Assembly (NCBI RefSeq): GCF_008727755.1
Contig: NZ_CP044231.1
Span: forward strand, 3,198,720 to 3,262,719
DNA length: 64,000 nucleotides
Source of the DNA: Microbacterium caowuchunii
GTDB taxonomy: Bacteria; Actinomycetota; Actinomycetes; Actinomycetales; Microbacteriaceae
Direction of reading: 5' to 3'
Shown: piece by piece, positions 51,180-60,524 of the stretch
Numbering within the stretch: position 1 is the first letter of the stretch
Layout: every line of letters starts with the position of its first letter
Program-made: the position numbers and the translations under genes
The notes under the pieces: generated by a model
Seen by the model: the letters and a program-made list of their open reading frames with translations, nothing else
The model's database searches: none
Told to the model about the DNA's origin: nothing

Positions 51180-52664
51180 TCACAGGAAGCGCAGCATCCC
51201 CGTCAGCAGCAGCTCGCGCACCCGGGGCAGGAGGTCCTGGCGCAACGCCTCGGCATCCGCCTCCAGGAGCTCCGCGATCGCGTCGATGAGCACGCCGACC
51301 GGCAGGTCCCCGTCGCAGGCCCCGACGAGCCCGGCGAGCGCCGGGTCGACGTCCTCCGTGCGCGCCAGACCGCCGCCCTGACGCAGCTCCAGCACGCTGG
51401 GCGCCTCGGCGCCGGGAAGATGATGACGCGCCTCGGTCACATCGCCGGCGACCTGCAGGACGGATGCCGCGATCCCGGCGTCGTCCAGTCGGGCCAGTCG
51501 CTCGGCGGTCGTCAACACCTCCGCGATGTGCGAGCCGAGGTGCGCCGTGTCCACGTGCTGCGGCACCCGTTCGAACCGGGCGAGACCGGGGATATCGGCC
51601 AGCACGACCCACCCCATCCCGATCCCGTCCACCTTCCGGGCGGAGAAGTCGTCCAGCCAGGCGTCCATGAGCGCCTGATGCTCCGCCGTGCCCGGGCGGG
51701 TGCCTCCGTCGCGCACCCACAGCTCGGCGTAGCGCACCGGGTCCAGATGCTCGCGTTCCACGACCCATGCCCCGAGACCCGCGGTCCACCCGCGGACGCG
51801 CTCCAGGCCGGGCACCCCCGGGGCGTCCTCCCAGTTGCCCAGCAGCCGCGCCGAACCGCCGGGAGCCAGGTGTGCGGCGACCTGGCCGACCACCTGCGCC
51901 ATCAGCGCGTCCCCGGTCGCCCCGGCGTCCCGGTACTCGTACTGCGGCACGCCATCCGTGCGCGGGGTGATCACGAAGGGCGGATTCGAGGCGATCAGGT
52001 CGAACCGCTCACCGGCCACCGGCTCGAACAGGCTGCCCAGGCGCGTGTCGATGCCGCCGAGGCCGTTCAGCTCCGCGTTCAGGCGGGTGAACCACAGCGC
52101 ACGCTCCGAGATGTCGGTCGCCACCACGTCATAGCCGCGGCGACGCAGGTGGAGGGCGATCACCCCGCAGCCGCAGCCGAGGTCGAGCGCCCGCCCGGAA
52201 CCGGACGGCGGCAGCATGGCGGCCAGCGTACGGCCGGCGCCCCCGACGCCGAGCACATGATCGGCGCGCAGCGGGAACACCCCGGCGAGCTCGTCCAGAT
52301 CGCTCGCGATCCAGCCCGGTTGCTCGTCGAACTGATGCGGCCGGATCGCGACGAGCGGCACGACCAGCCCGTCGCGACGGCTGAGCACCCCCATCTGCTC
52401 GGCGCCGGTCAGGCCCAGCCGCGGAAGTGCGTCGGCGACGGATGCCGCGGGCATCGCATCACCCAGGACGAACAGGCGCGCGAGCGTCGCCGTCGGGTCG
52501 TCCGTGCTCCCCCGCAGCGCCCGTCGCGCCGGCGCCGCGTCGCCGCGCTGCAGCGCCTCCAGGGCGGGGACACCGACCCGGATCCGCAGCCGCGCATCGC
52601 TCGGGCCGCCCTCGGCGAGGTCCTCGGCGAGCAGTCGGGCGTGGGCGGAATCCATACCGACCAT
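51180..52664 (-). CDS. SAM-dependent methyltransferase with DUF7059-like N-terminal domain
   Basis: The 494-residue protein has an N-terminal helical domain (about residues 1-110), then a class I methyltransferase: ALDLGCGCGVIALHL (SAM site), ATDISERALWFTRLNAELNGL, and LIASNPPFVI (the NPPF/Y motif of N6-adenine and glutamine N5 methyltransferases). The C-terminal 140 residues are helical. The target may be RNA or a protein; unknown. The order cca, methyltransferase, DUF6049, murJ replaces the mutT4 of mycobacteria here. Confidence 0.87.
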   Translation of the reverse strand: MVGMDSAHARLLAEDLAEGGPSDARLRIRVGVPALEALQRGDAAPARRALRGSTDDPTATLARLFVLGDAMPAASVADALPRLGLTGAEQMGVLSRRDGLVVPLVAIRPHQFDEQPGWIASDLDELAGVFPLRADHVLGVGGAGRTLAAMLPPSGSGRALDLGCGCGVIALHLRRRGYDVVATDISERALWFTRLNAELNGLGGIDTRLGSLFEPVAGERFDLIASNPPFVITPRTDGVPQYEYRDAGATGDALMAQVVGQVAAHLAPGGSARLLGNWEDAPGVPGLERVRGWTAGLGAWVVEREHLDPVRYAELWVRDGGTRPGTAEHQALMDAWLDDFSARKVDGIGMGWVVLADIPGLARFERVPQHVDTAHLGSHIAEVLTTAERLARLDDAGIAASVLQVAGDVTEARHHLPGAEAPSVLELRQGGGLARTEDVDPALAGLVGACDGDLPVGVLIDAIAELLEADAEALRQDLLPRVRELLLTGMLRFL

Positions 52665-52773
52665 TCAACCGTTCCGGCAACCCACCGCGCGCACTCACCG
52701 GATGCGGAGGATCCGCCCCCGTAGAATCACAGACGACCGTGCGGTCGCTCATCGCACAGGAGCTCTCTGACGC

Positions 52774-54888
52774 ATGATCCCGACCTCGGCCCACGCGGGC
52801 ATCACCGCGACGCGACCACGCCACCGCCTTCTCGCGGCGCTCCTCGCCCTCCTGGTCATCCTCGGGATGGCGATCCCCACCGCATCCCCGGCACGGGCGG
52901 AGACCACGCCCACGCCGTCGCCGACCCTGTCCGGCGAGACCCTCCTCAGCGTCGCCGTGCTCGGCAACGGCTTGCTCACCCCCGGGGAGACGCTCACCGC
53001 CTTCCTCTCGCTCCAGAACGGCACGGGGTCCCGCTTCCCGGGCGGAGAGGCGACGCTGTACCTGGGTGACGCTCCCCTCGCCGATCGGGACGGGCTCTCC
53101 TCCTGGCTGGACGGATCACGCGCAGACCCGGCCGGACAGCCGGTCGGCACGGCGGTCGTGGAAGCCGCCGCATCCGGGGAGACCACGGGTGGCGGGGTGC
53201 AGGTGCCGCCGACCGACCCGGCGCTGCAGGACCGCGCCCCGGGCGTGTACCCGCTCTGGCTGACGATCGGGGAACTCACCGCCCGCACCGTCGTGACCGT
53301 GACCGGCTCCGTGTCCGGCTCGGTGGGGGTCGTCGTGCCGGTGACGGCCGGGCCCCTGGTGCGGGGCCTCCTGACCCGCGAGCAGATCGAGACCCTCACG
53401 GCCGAGGATGGCGCCCTCACCGCGGTCCTGGATGCGGTGGAGGGCACGCCGGCGATCCTCGCGGTCGACCCCGCGGTCCCCGCCGCCATCCGGGTCCTCG
53501 GCACGTCCGCACCCGCGCAGGCCCTGGAGTGGCTGAGCCGGCTGATGGCGCTGCCGAACTCCCGGTTCGCGCTGCAGTTCGGCGACGCGGACGTCGCCAC
53601 GCAGATCGACGCCGGGCTGCCGGAACCCCTGCAGCCGACCTCCCTGCTCGCCTACGTCGACCAGGACGCCCTCTCCTCCCCGGCGACACCGACGGCCACC
53701 CCCTCCCCCAGCGTGACCGCACCGGCCGATCCGGAGGAGGGCGTTCCTGTCGTGCCCGACCTCACCGCCCTGCTGGACATCGGCGCCCCGGACGCGCCCG
53801 TCGTCTACTGGCCCGCCGGTGGCGTCGCAGGCCCTCAGGTCGTGTCGACGCTGGCCGGGACGGCCGAGGGCGCTCTGACCCTGCTGAGCACGACGACCCT
53901 GACCGAGGACGCGGGTCCCGTCGCCGCGCGGGGGACGGCCGGCGACGGCGGCGTGCTGCTCAGCGACGCCGCCGTGTCCGCGTCCCTGTACGCGGCCTCC
54001 CTCGACACGGACACGGCCGAGCGCGCCGCCGACCTGGCCGCCGTCTCCGCCGGCCTCACCCTCGCGGCCGGCGCGACCGGAGGCGCACCGCTGCTCGTGA
54101 CGGTCGAACGCGAGGCCCAGCGCACGCGGCAGGGCCTGCGCGCGGCGATCACGGCGGCGACCACGGTGCCGGGGATCTCCGCCGTCGGCCTCGACGCGCT
54201 CGTCGCCGCACCCGCGGCCGAGGTGGAGGTGGCGGAGACGGCGACCGATCCCGCGCGCACCGAGGTCGTTCCGGTCCTCGGCTCCGAGGCCGACAGCATC
54301 GCCCGCTTCGCGACCATCCTCGACGACCCGGCGCTGCTGACCGGACCGCAGCGCGCCGGCATCCTGCAGGTGCTGGGCGCGGCATGGCTGGACCCGGATG
54401 CGGACTGGCCCGATGCCGTCGCCCGGCACCGCGCGGCGACCGAGAACACCCTGTCGTCGGTGGGCATCCTGCCCTCCAGCGCGCTGAACCTCCTGACCGC
54501 GGGCACCAACCTGCGCTTCTGGATCCACAACGAACTGCCGTACCCGGTCAACGTCGTGTTCTACGCGGTCCCGGACGACCTGCGCCTCGACATCGAACGG
54601 GAGACCGTGGTGACCGCCGCGGCCGCGTCCTCGAACACCCCCGTCGAGGTCCCCGTACGCGCCCGGCTGGGCAACGGGGAGGTGCAGATCGATCTGAGCC
54701 TGCGCAGCCCGACCCTGGAGCCGATCGGCACGGATCAGACGGTGGACGTCAACGTCCGCGCGGACTGGGAGGGCATCGGTCTCATCGCGATGGTGGTGCT
54801 CGTCGCCGGGTTCCTCATCATCGGCGTGATCCGCACGATCCGGCGACGTCGCCGCAGGGCGACCGCCGCAGAGGAGAGCCACGAATGA
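52774..54888 (+). CDS. DUF6049 secreted membrane-anchored protein (MurJ neighbour)
   Basis: The 704-residue protein has a Sec signal (LLAALLALLVILGMAIPTASPARA, cleaved near residue 42) and a long beta-rich ectodomain including an invasin-like or Ig-like end (LRFWIHNELPYPVNVVFYAVPDDLRLDIE...VPVRARLGNGEVQIDLSLRSPTLEPIGTDQTVDVNVRADW). A single C-terminal membrane helix precedes a basic tail (RRRRRRATAAEESHE). It corresponds to Rv3909 in M. tuberculosis, also upstream of mviN/murJ, so it may assist lipid II flipping or cell wall assembly. Its stop overlaps the murJ start. Confidence 0.88.
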   Translation: MIPTSAHAGITATRPRHRLLAALLALLVILGMAIPTASPARAETTPTPSPTLSGETLLSVAVLGNGLLTPGETLTAFLSLQNGTGSRFPGGEATLYLGDAPLADRDGLSSWLDGSRADPAGQPVGTAVVEAAASGETTGGGVQVPPTDPALQDRAPGVYPLWLTIGELTARTVVTVTGSVSGSVGVVVPVTAGPLVRGLLTREQIETLTAEDGALTAVLDAVEGTPAILAVDPAVPAAIRVLGTSAPAQALEWLSRLMALPNSRFALQFGDADVATQIDAGLPEPLQPTSLLAYVDQDALSSPATPTATPSPSVTAPADPEEGVPVVPDLTALLDIGAPDAPVVYWPAGGVAGPQVVSTLAGTAEGALTLLSTTTLTEDAGPVAARGTAGDGGVLLSDAAVSASLYAASLDTDTAERAADLAAVSAGLTLAAGATGGAPLLVTVEREAQRTRQGLRAAITAATTVPGISAVGLDALVAAPAAEVEVAETATDPARTEVVPVLGSEADSIARFATILDDPALLTGPQRAGILQVLGAAWLDPDADWPDAVARHRAATENTLSSVGILPSSALNLLTAGTNLRFWIHNELPYPVNVVFYAVPDDLRLDIERETVVTAAAASSNTPVEVPVRARLGNGEVQIDLSLRSPTLEPIGTDQTVDVNVRADWEGIGLIAMVVLVAGFLIIGVIRTIRRRRRRATAAEESHE

Positions 54889-56486
54889 GCGGACTCGGAC
54901 GCGCGAGCGTACTGCTGGGCGCCGGGACCATGGTGTCCCGCGTCACCGGCCTCATCCGCTCGGTCATGCTCGTCGCGGTGCTGGGGTCCTTCGCGTCCCG
55001 CGCCGGCGACGCGTTCGCCCTGGCCAACCAGTTGCCCAACAACGTCTACGCGATCATCTCCGCGGGTGTCCTCACCGCCGTGATCGTTCCGCAGATCGTC
55101 CGGGAGAGCGCACGCAAGGACGGCGGACAGCGCTTCATCTCGGCCCTCCTGACCGCCGGCGTGGTCGTGCTGGTGGTCGTGACGGCGATCGTCACGCTGT
55201 GCGCGCCCCTGCTCATCTCCCTCTACGCACCGGCGTTCACCCCCGAGCAGCACGCGCTGGCCACGGCGTTCGCGTACTGGTGCCTTCCGCAGATCCTCTT
55301 CTACGGCCTGTACTCCCTCATCGGGGAGACGCTGAACGCGCGCCGGGTGTTCGGCCCGTTCACTTGGGCGCCCATCGTCAACAACCTGGTCTCGATCGCC
55401 GGCTTCGTCGCCATCATGGCCGCGTTCGGTTCCAACCTCACCGAGGTGGCGCAGTGGACACCGGGCATGGTGGCCGCGCTCGGTGGAACCGCCACCTTCG
55501 GGATCGCCGTGCAGGCGCTGATCCTGCTGCTGTTCTGGCGGCGTACCGGGCTGCGGCTGCGGCCCGACTTCCGCTGGCGGGGCCTCGGCTTCCGGCACAT
55601 GGCCCGCCTGGCCGGATGGACGGCGGCGATGGTCGTGGTCGGTCAGATCGCCGGTCTCGTGCAGACGCAGGTCATCACGGATGCGTCCGGCGACGGCGCC
55701 TCGGTGGCGGCCATGCAGTATGCCTGGCTGATCTTCATGCTGCCCTACTCCGTGATCGTGCTGTCGATCGGAACGCCCTACTTCACGCAGATCAGCGAGC
55801 ACGCCACTGCGGGTCGTCATCTGGAGGTGCGCGCGGACGTCACGCGCAGCATCCGCATCGTGAGCCTGTTCATCGTGATCGCGGCCGTGGCGGTCGCCGT
55901 CGCGGCGGTACCCGCCTCCCGGATCTTCGTGAACGAGTCGCAGGATGCGGCGGATGCGGCGCCGGTGCTGATCGCGTACCTCGTGAGCCTCCTCCCGCTG
56001 TCCGTGCTGTTCATCATCCAGCGCACGTTCTACGCCTACGACGACACCCGCACGCCCTTCGTGTTCACCACCATCCAGGGCGTCGTCGTGGTGCTGACCG
56101 CCCTCATCGCCTCCTGGACCCTCCCGCCGATGTGGCTCGCCACCGGCGTCGCCCTCGGGCAGTCGATCGCGATCACGATCCAGGTGGTCGTGGCGACCTG
56201 GCTGCTGCACCGCAGGCTCGGCGGTGTCGGCACCGCCTCCTGGATGCGCGGCATCCTGCGCTACGCGGTCGCGGCCGTCCCCGCCGGCGCGGCGGGATGG
56301 GGCGTCTACCAGCTGCTGGGCGGCGACACCGGCTGGACCGTCTCGGACAAGATCCTGGGTGCGGTGGGGACCGGCATCATCGGTCTCGCCAGCCTGATCG
56401 TGTACCTCGCCGTCCTCACCGCGATGCGCACGCCCGAGCTGACGCCGGCGCTGGGCATGCTGCGCCGCTTCCTGCCGCGGCGCTGA
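54885..56486 (+). CDS. murJ: Lipid II flippase MurJ
   Basis: The 533-residue MATE-like membrane protein has 14 helices: LLGAGTMVSRVTGLIRSVMLVAVLG, AFALANQLPNNVYAIISAGVLTAVIVPQIVR, and in the second half LPYSVIVLSIGTPYFTQIS. The Arg residues near the start of helix 1 and in the inner cavity are present. It flips lipid II for peptidoglycan synthesis. It lacks the pseudokinase and C-terminal domain of mycobacterial MviN. ATG 54885 overlaps the DUF6049 stop (ATGA). Confidence 0.96.
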   Translation: MSGLGRASVLLGAGTMVSRVTGLIRSVMLVAVLGSFASRAGDAFALANQLPNNVYAIISAGVLTAVIVPQIVRESARKDGGQRFISALLTAGVVVLVVVTAIVTLCAPLLISLYAPAFTPEQHALATAFAYWCLPQILFYGLYSLIGETLNARRVFGPFTWAPIVNNLVSIAGFVAIMAAFGSNLTEVAQWTPGMVAALGGTATFGIAVQALILLLFWRRTGLRLRPDFRWRGLGFRHMARLAGWTAAMVVVGQIAGLVQTQVITDASGDGASVAAMQYAWLIFMLPYSVIVLSIGTPYFTQISEHATAGRHLEVRADVTRSIRIVSLFIVIAAVAVAVAAVPASRIFVNESQDAADAAPVLIAYLVSLLPLSVLFIIQRTFYAYDDTRTPFVFTTIQGVVVVLTALIASWTLPPMWLATGVALGQSIAITIQVVVATWLLHRRLGGVGTASWMRGILRYAVAAVPAGAAGWGVYQLLGGDTGWTVSDKILGAVGTGIIGLASLIVYLAVLTAMRTPELTPALGMLRRFLPRR

Positions 56487-56599
56487 AGCGGCGATCCACC
56501 TTTCCATCGTGCGACAGGCGGACCCCCGCCCGGGAATGTCGCGCGGCTAGCATGTGTTGAGCACTCAGAATGTCATCGCACCACAAGGGAGAACCGCAC

Positions 56600-57577
56600 G
56601 TGCGTCAGCTCATCATCATCGGCTCGGGCCCGGCAGGCTTCACTGCCGCCATCTACGCCGCCCGTGCCAACCTCTCACCGCTCGTCATCGCGAGCTCCGT
56701 CGAGGTCGGCGGTGAACTGATGAACACCACCGAGGTGGAGAACTTCCCCGGGTTCCCCGAAGGCATCCAGGGCCCCGAGCTCATGCAGAAGATGCAGGAG
56801 CAGGCCGAGAAGTTCGGTGCCGAGATCGTCTACGACGACGTCACCGCGCTCGATCTCACCGGCCCGGTGAAGCGCGTCTCGCTCGGCAGCGGACGCAGCG
56901 AAGAAGCGGATGCCGTCATCTTCGCCACCGGTTCCGCGTACCGCAAGATCGGCATCGAGGGCGAAGAACGCCTGTCCGGCCGCGGCGTGTCCTGGTGCGC
57001 GACCTGTGACGGCTTCTTCTTCCGGGACCGCACCATCGCCGTCGTCGGCGGAGGCGACTCCGCGATGGAGGAGGCCACCTTCCTCACCCGCTTCGCGTCC
57101 AAGGTGTACGTCATCCACCGCCGCGAGGAACTGCGCGCGTCGAAGATCATGCAGGAGCGCGCGTTCGCGAACGAGAAGATCGAGTTCATCTGGAACAGCT
57201 CCGTCACCGACATCCTGGGCGATGACGCGGTGACCGGCGTGCAGCTGACCTCCACCGTCGATGGTTCCACCCGCGAACTGCCGCTGGAGGGACTGTTCGT
57301 GGCGATCGGGAACGATCCCCGCACGCACCTGGTGCACGACCAGCTCGACCTGACGCCGGAAGGAACCATCTGGGTGGACGGGCGCTCGTCGCGGACCTCC
57401 GTGCCCGGTGTCTTCGCCGCCGGTGACGTGATCGACCCCACCTACCGGCAGGCCGTCACGGCCGCCGCGAGCGGAACGGTCGCGGCCCTCGACGCCGAGC
57501 ACTTCCTGGCCGCGCTGGATGAGGCAGGCGCCCCCGCCTCCGGCGCCGACCAGATCGAAGGCCTCCCCGTCGTCTGA
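56600..57577 (+). CDS. trxB: Thioredoxin-disulfide reductase
   Basis: The 325-residue flavoprotein has FAD motif IIGSGPAGFTAAIYAARA, the redox pair in SWCATCDGFFF, NADPH motif GGGDSAMEEATFLTRFA and the second FAD motif GVFAAGDVIDPTYRQAVTAAASG. GTG 56600 is taken because the family begins 2-3 residues before the first FAD motif; an upstream ATG (56570) would add ten residues. It works with TrxA downstream. TAGCAT (56549-56554) may be the -10. Confidence 0.97.
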   Translation: MRQLIIIGSGPAGFTAAIYAARANLSPLVIASSVEVGGELMNTTEVENFPGFPEGIQGPELMQKMQEQAEKFGAEIVYDDVTALDLTGPVKRVSLGSGRSEEADAVIFATGSAYRKIGIEGEERLSGRGVSWCATCDGFFFRDRTIAVVGGGDSAMEEATFLTRFASKVYVIHRREELRASKIMQERAFANEKIEFIWNSSVTDILGDDAVTGVQLTSTVDGSTRELPLEGLFVAIGNDPRTHLVHDQLDLTPEGTIWVDGRSSRTSVPGVFAAGDVIDPTYRQAVTAAASGTVAALDAEHFLAALDEAGAPASGADQIEGLPVV

Positions 57578-57641
57578 CGGGAACACGGCGCGCACGGCAC
57601 GCGTTCCATCCGACAAGACTTCCATCGAAGGAGAATCACAA

Positions 57642-57965
57642 ATGACTGCGAAGGCGACGAGCTCGAGCACGTGGGACCAGGACGTCCTGAACGCCGAAGG
57701 ACCGGTCCTGGTCGACTTCTGGGCTGCCTGGTGCGGCCCCTGCCGCATGGTCGCTCCCGTCCTGGACGAGATCCAGGCGGAGAACCCGGACAAGATCACC
57801 ATCCTCAAGCTGAACGTGGATGAGAACCCCGACCTGGCCATGAAGTACCAGATCACCTCCATCCCCGCGATGAAGGTGTTCCAGGGCGGAGAGGTCAAGA
57901 CCACCATCATCGGCGCTAAGCCGAAGTTCGCCCTCGAACAGGACCTCGCTCCGTTCATCGGCTGA
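57642..57965 (+). CDS. trxA: Thioredoxin
   Basis: The 107-residue thioredoxin has the active site WCGPC (Cys31/Cys34), TSIPAMKVFQGGE with the cis-Pro, and the expected fold length. It is reduced by TrxB encoded 64 bases upstream. GAAGGAG precedes the ATG. A strong terminator follows. Confidence 0.98.
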   Translation: MTAKATSSSTWDQDVLNAEGPVLVDFWAAWCGPCRMVAPVLDEIQAENPDKITILKLNVDENPDLAMKYQITSIPAMKVFQGGEVKTTIIGAKPKFALEQDLAPFIG

Positions 57966-57980
57966 CCGAACAGACGACGA

Positions 57981-58008
57981 AGCCCCCGCGCCGGCCGGCG
58001 TGGGGGCT
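57981..58008 (+). terminator. Intrinsic terminator after trxA
   Basis: AGCCCCCGCGCCGG pairs with CCGGCGTGGGGGCT (one G-T), followed by TTTCT. It lies 15 bases after the trxA stop and ends the murJ-trxB-trxA direction. Confidence 0.88.
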
Positions 58009-58068
58009 TTCTCGTGCCCGGATCCGTGGTGGCGCCCAGACGGAGCCTGTAGTGCCCCGGAGAGGCGC

Positions 58069-58410
58069 TCAGCCGGCTTCTGGGCGCACCATGGCGTCCC
58101 AGCGCCGGGACGTGTTGGTCTGGCCCAGGAGCCGCCACACAGCGGTCGTCAGCGGCGGGTAGTCCAGTGCGATCTGACGGAGCACACGGTAGTGCCGCGC
58201 CGCGCTCGGGCGCCCGTTGCCGGCCTCCGCGATGTTCTCCGCCCGCAGCATGAAGACGACCAGCTCGTCGACGGTCGGCAGGTCCTCCATGAAATCCCAC
58301 GGGTCCTCGCCCGACCGCAACCGCTCATCGACGAGGACGGATATCTCATCCGCGGCCTCGGCGCGCAACAGCTCGAGGCTGGCGCGGCGTCGGATCTGCT
58401 CGGAAGTCAC
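58069..58410 (-). CDS. Small hypothetical protein between trxA and parB
   Basis: The 113-residue protein is mostly helical and acidic (SLELLRAEAADEISVLVDERLRSGEDPWDFMEDLPTVDELVVFML) with a C-terminal DYPPLTTAVWRLLG. No family is recognised. The GTG start is 6 bases after TAGGCT (58417-58422), fitting a leaderless message. It occupies the position of cwlM and Rv3916c in mycobacteria but is much shorter. Confidence 0.75.
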   Translation of the reverse strand: MTSEQIRRRASLELLRAEAADEISVLVDERLRSGEDPWDFMEDLPTVDELVVFMLRAENIAEAGNGRPSAARHYRVLRQIALDYPPLTTAVWRLLGQTNTSRRWDAMVRPEAG

Positions 58411-58461
58411 CCGACAAGCCTACGCGCCGAGCGCGCGGACAGGACCGCCAGAACGGCGGAG

Positions 58462-59457
58462 TCAGTTCCCCCCGAGACCCTCTTCACCGATTTCGGCGAG
58501 GATGCGGTTCAGGTCCTGGATCGTCGCGAAATCAATGATGACCTGGCCTTTTCTGGCCGTGAGCGAGATCTTCACGCGCGTGTTCAGCCGGTCACCCAGC
58601 CGGTCCGCCACCTCATCGAGGTGGCCCCGGCGGGCCCCGGCCTTGGGCGCCAGCCGTGCGGGAGCGGCGGATCCCTTCGCGATCGCCTCCGCCGCACGTA
58701 CCGAGAGATCCTCGTTGACGATCTTGTCCGACAGGCGTTGCATCGCGTCGTTGTCGTCCAGAGCCAGGATGGCGCGCGCGTGGCCGGCGCTCAGCACGCC
58801 GGCAGCGACCCGCTGCTGCACGGGCATCGGCAGCCGGAGGAGACGGATCGTGTTGGAGATCTGCGGACGGGACCGACCGATCCGACCCGCGAGTTCCTCC
58901 TGGGTGATCCCGAAGTCCTCGAGCAGCTGCTGGTATGCAGAGGCTTCTTCGAGCGGGTTCAGTTGCGAACGATGGAGGTTTTCGAGGAGAGCATCCCGCA
59001 GGAGATCCTCGTCAGCGGTCTCCCGGAGGATCGCCGGGATCGTCTCGAGTCCCGCCTCACGGGCGGCGCGGGTACGGCGCTCCCCCATGATGAGCTCGTA
59101 CGTGCCCTCGCCGGTGTCGCGGACGACCACCGGCTGCAGGACGCCGAACTCCCGCACACTGTGTACGAGTTCGGCGAGGTCGTCGGCGTCGAAGTGCGTA
59201 CGCGGCTGACGAGGATTCGGGACGATGGCGTGCGGGTCGACCTGGATCAGGCGCGCACCGGGGACGGCTACCAGTCCATCGGAAGCGGCCTCCGCCGCCG
59301 CCGAATCAGCGGGCGCCTCACCGGGCGATTCGACAACCGGATCCGCCGCCGCAGCCGCGGTCGGCGCACCGGGGAAGAACACGTCGACGGGTCGCGCCTC
59401 CGACGTCGTCGGGATGAGTGCACCGATTCCTCGGCCGAGACCGGTTCGCTTCGCCAT
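58462..59457 (-). CDS. parB: Chromosome-partitioning protein ParB
   Basis: The 331-residue protein has the ParB/Srx CTPase domain (IVPNPRQPRTHFD... LQPVVVRDTG; GERRTRAAREAG), a helix-turn-helix (ITQEELAGRIGRSRPQISNTIRLLRL) and a C-terminal dimer domain ending in FATIQDLNRILAEIG. It spreads from parS sites and acts as a CTP-switch clamp. ATG 59457 overlaps the parA stop. The likely nucleation sites are the four parS sites at 60394-61176. Confidence 0.97.
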   Translation of the reverse strand: MAKRTGLGRGIGALIPTTSEARPVDVFFPGAPTAAAAADPVVESPGEAPADSAAAEAASDGLVAVPGARLIQVDPHAIVPNPRQPRTHFDADDLAELVHSVREFGVLQPVVVRDTGEGTYELIMGERRTRAAREAGLETIPAILRETADEDLLRDALLENLHRSQLNPLEEASAYQQLLEDFGITQEELAGRIGRSRPQISNTIRLLRLPMPVQQRVAAGVLSAGHARAILALDDNDAMQRLSDKIVNEDLSVRAAEAIAKGSAAPARLAPKAGARRGHLDEVADRLGDRLNTRVKISLTARKGQVIIDFATIQDLNRILAEIGEEGLGGN

Positions 59458-60401
59458 CAGTTATCTCCTTCTGTCATCGACGCGGCAGAGCCGCCTTCGT
59501 CACGCGCACCCCGGGCGAGCAGCTCGACCGCGGCTTCGCGGTACGCGACCGCACCGGCCGACTGTCCGTCGTAGGCAATGACCGTCTGTCCGAAGCTCGG
59601 CGCCTCCGACACGCGCACGGATCGCGGGATGACGGTCTTCATGACCTCGTCCGGGAAGTGCGTGCGGACCTCTTCGGCCACCTGCTGAGCCAGACGGGTG
59701 CGCCCGTCGTACATGGTCAGCAGGATGGTCGAGACGTGCAGGGGCGGATTCAGGTGCTTCTGGATCATCTTCACGCTGCCGAGGAGTTGGCTGAGCCCTT
59801 CCAGCGCGTAGTACTCGCATTGGATGGGGATGAGCACCTCGTGAGCAGCGGTGAATGCGTTGATCGTCAGGAGACCGAGCGAGGGCGGGCAGTCGATCAC
59901 CACGAAGTGGGGTGGCTCCTCGGCACTCGCGAGGTATTCGTCCAGGGCTCGGCGCAGGCGGTGTTCGCGGGCGACCTGGGAGACCAGTTCGATCTCCGCA
60001 CCGGCCAGGTGGATCGTGCTCGGTGCGCAGGTCAGCAGCGGGGACTCCGGGCTGGTCTGCACGATGTCCGCGAGGGGGAACTCATCGATGAGTACGTCGT
60101 ACACGCTCGGGACGTCCGCGGTGTGCGGCACGCCGAGCGCCGTGGAGGCGTTGCCCTGCGGATCGAGGTCGATCACCAGTACCCGGGCACCCACACTGGC
60201 GAGGGCTGCAGCGATGTTGACGGCGGTGGTCGTCTTTCCGACCCCGCCCTTCTGATTGGAGACCGTCAACGTGCGGGTCGCGGTCGGCAGCGCGGGCGTC
60301 ACACTCTCGAGCGCGCGCCGCCGGGCGCGGAGGTCGGCGAGTTCTTTGGCCAGCGGGGTGTCGTCATCGAAAGAGGTCACGGCGTTGTCGGAATGTTTCA
60401 C
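59457..60401 (-). CDS. parA: Chromosome-partitioning ATPase ParA
   Basis: The 314-residue ParA has the deviant Walker A QKGGVGKTTTAVN (residues 50-62), VLVIDLDPQGNAS and HFVVIDCPPSLGLLT. The N-terminal extension of about 40 residues is typical of chromosomal ParA. The GTG start (60401) lies exactly inside a parS site; AAGGTGATC lies upstream. It positions ParB-parS complexes. It is followed directly by parB. Confidence 0.96.
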   Translation of the reverse strand: MKHSDNAVTSFDDDTPLAKELADLRARRRALESVTPALPTATRTLTVSNQKGGVGKTTTAVNIAAALASVGARVLVIDLDPQGNASTALGVPHTADVPSVYDVLIDEFPLADIVQTSPESPLLTCAPSTIHLAGAEIELVSQVAREHRLRRALDEYLASAEEPPHFVVIDCPPSLGLLTINAFTAAHEVLIPIQCEYYALEGLSQLLGSVKMIQKHLNPPLHVSTILLTMYDGRTRLAQQVAEEVRTHFPDEVMKTVIPRSVRVSEAPSFGQTVIAYDGQSAGAVAYREAAVELLARGARDEGGSAASMTEGDN

Positions 60402-60409
60402 GTGAAACG
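60394..60409. promoter_or_regulatory. parS site 1, overlapping the parA start codon
   Basis: TGTTTCACGTGAAACG: 15 of 16 bases match the palindrome TGTTTCACGTGAAACA. The central CACGTG supplies the GTG start of parA on the minus strand. Confidence 0.92.
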
Positions 60410-60474
60410 GATCACCTTTCGCATGCGCACGGACCTCTCAACTGTAGTCGGCGTCCCTGACAACCGACGTCCGA

Positions 60475-60490
60475 TGTTTCACGTGAAACG
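60475..60490. promoter_or_regulatory. parS site 2
   Basis: TGTTTCACGTGAAACG, one mismatch from the consensus, in the parA-rsmG gap, 66 bases upstream of site 1. Confidence 0.92.
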
Positions 60491-60500
60491 GAGACCGTCA

Positions 60501-60516
60501 TGTTTCACGTGAAACA
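60501..60516. promoter_or_regulatory. parS site 3, perfect
   Basis: TGTTTCACGTGAAACA, a perfect palindrome, 10 bases after site 2 and just beyond the rsmG stop. Confidence 0.97.
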
Positions 60517-60524
60517 TCTGTGGC

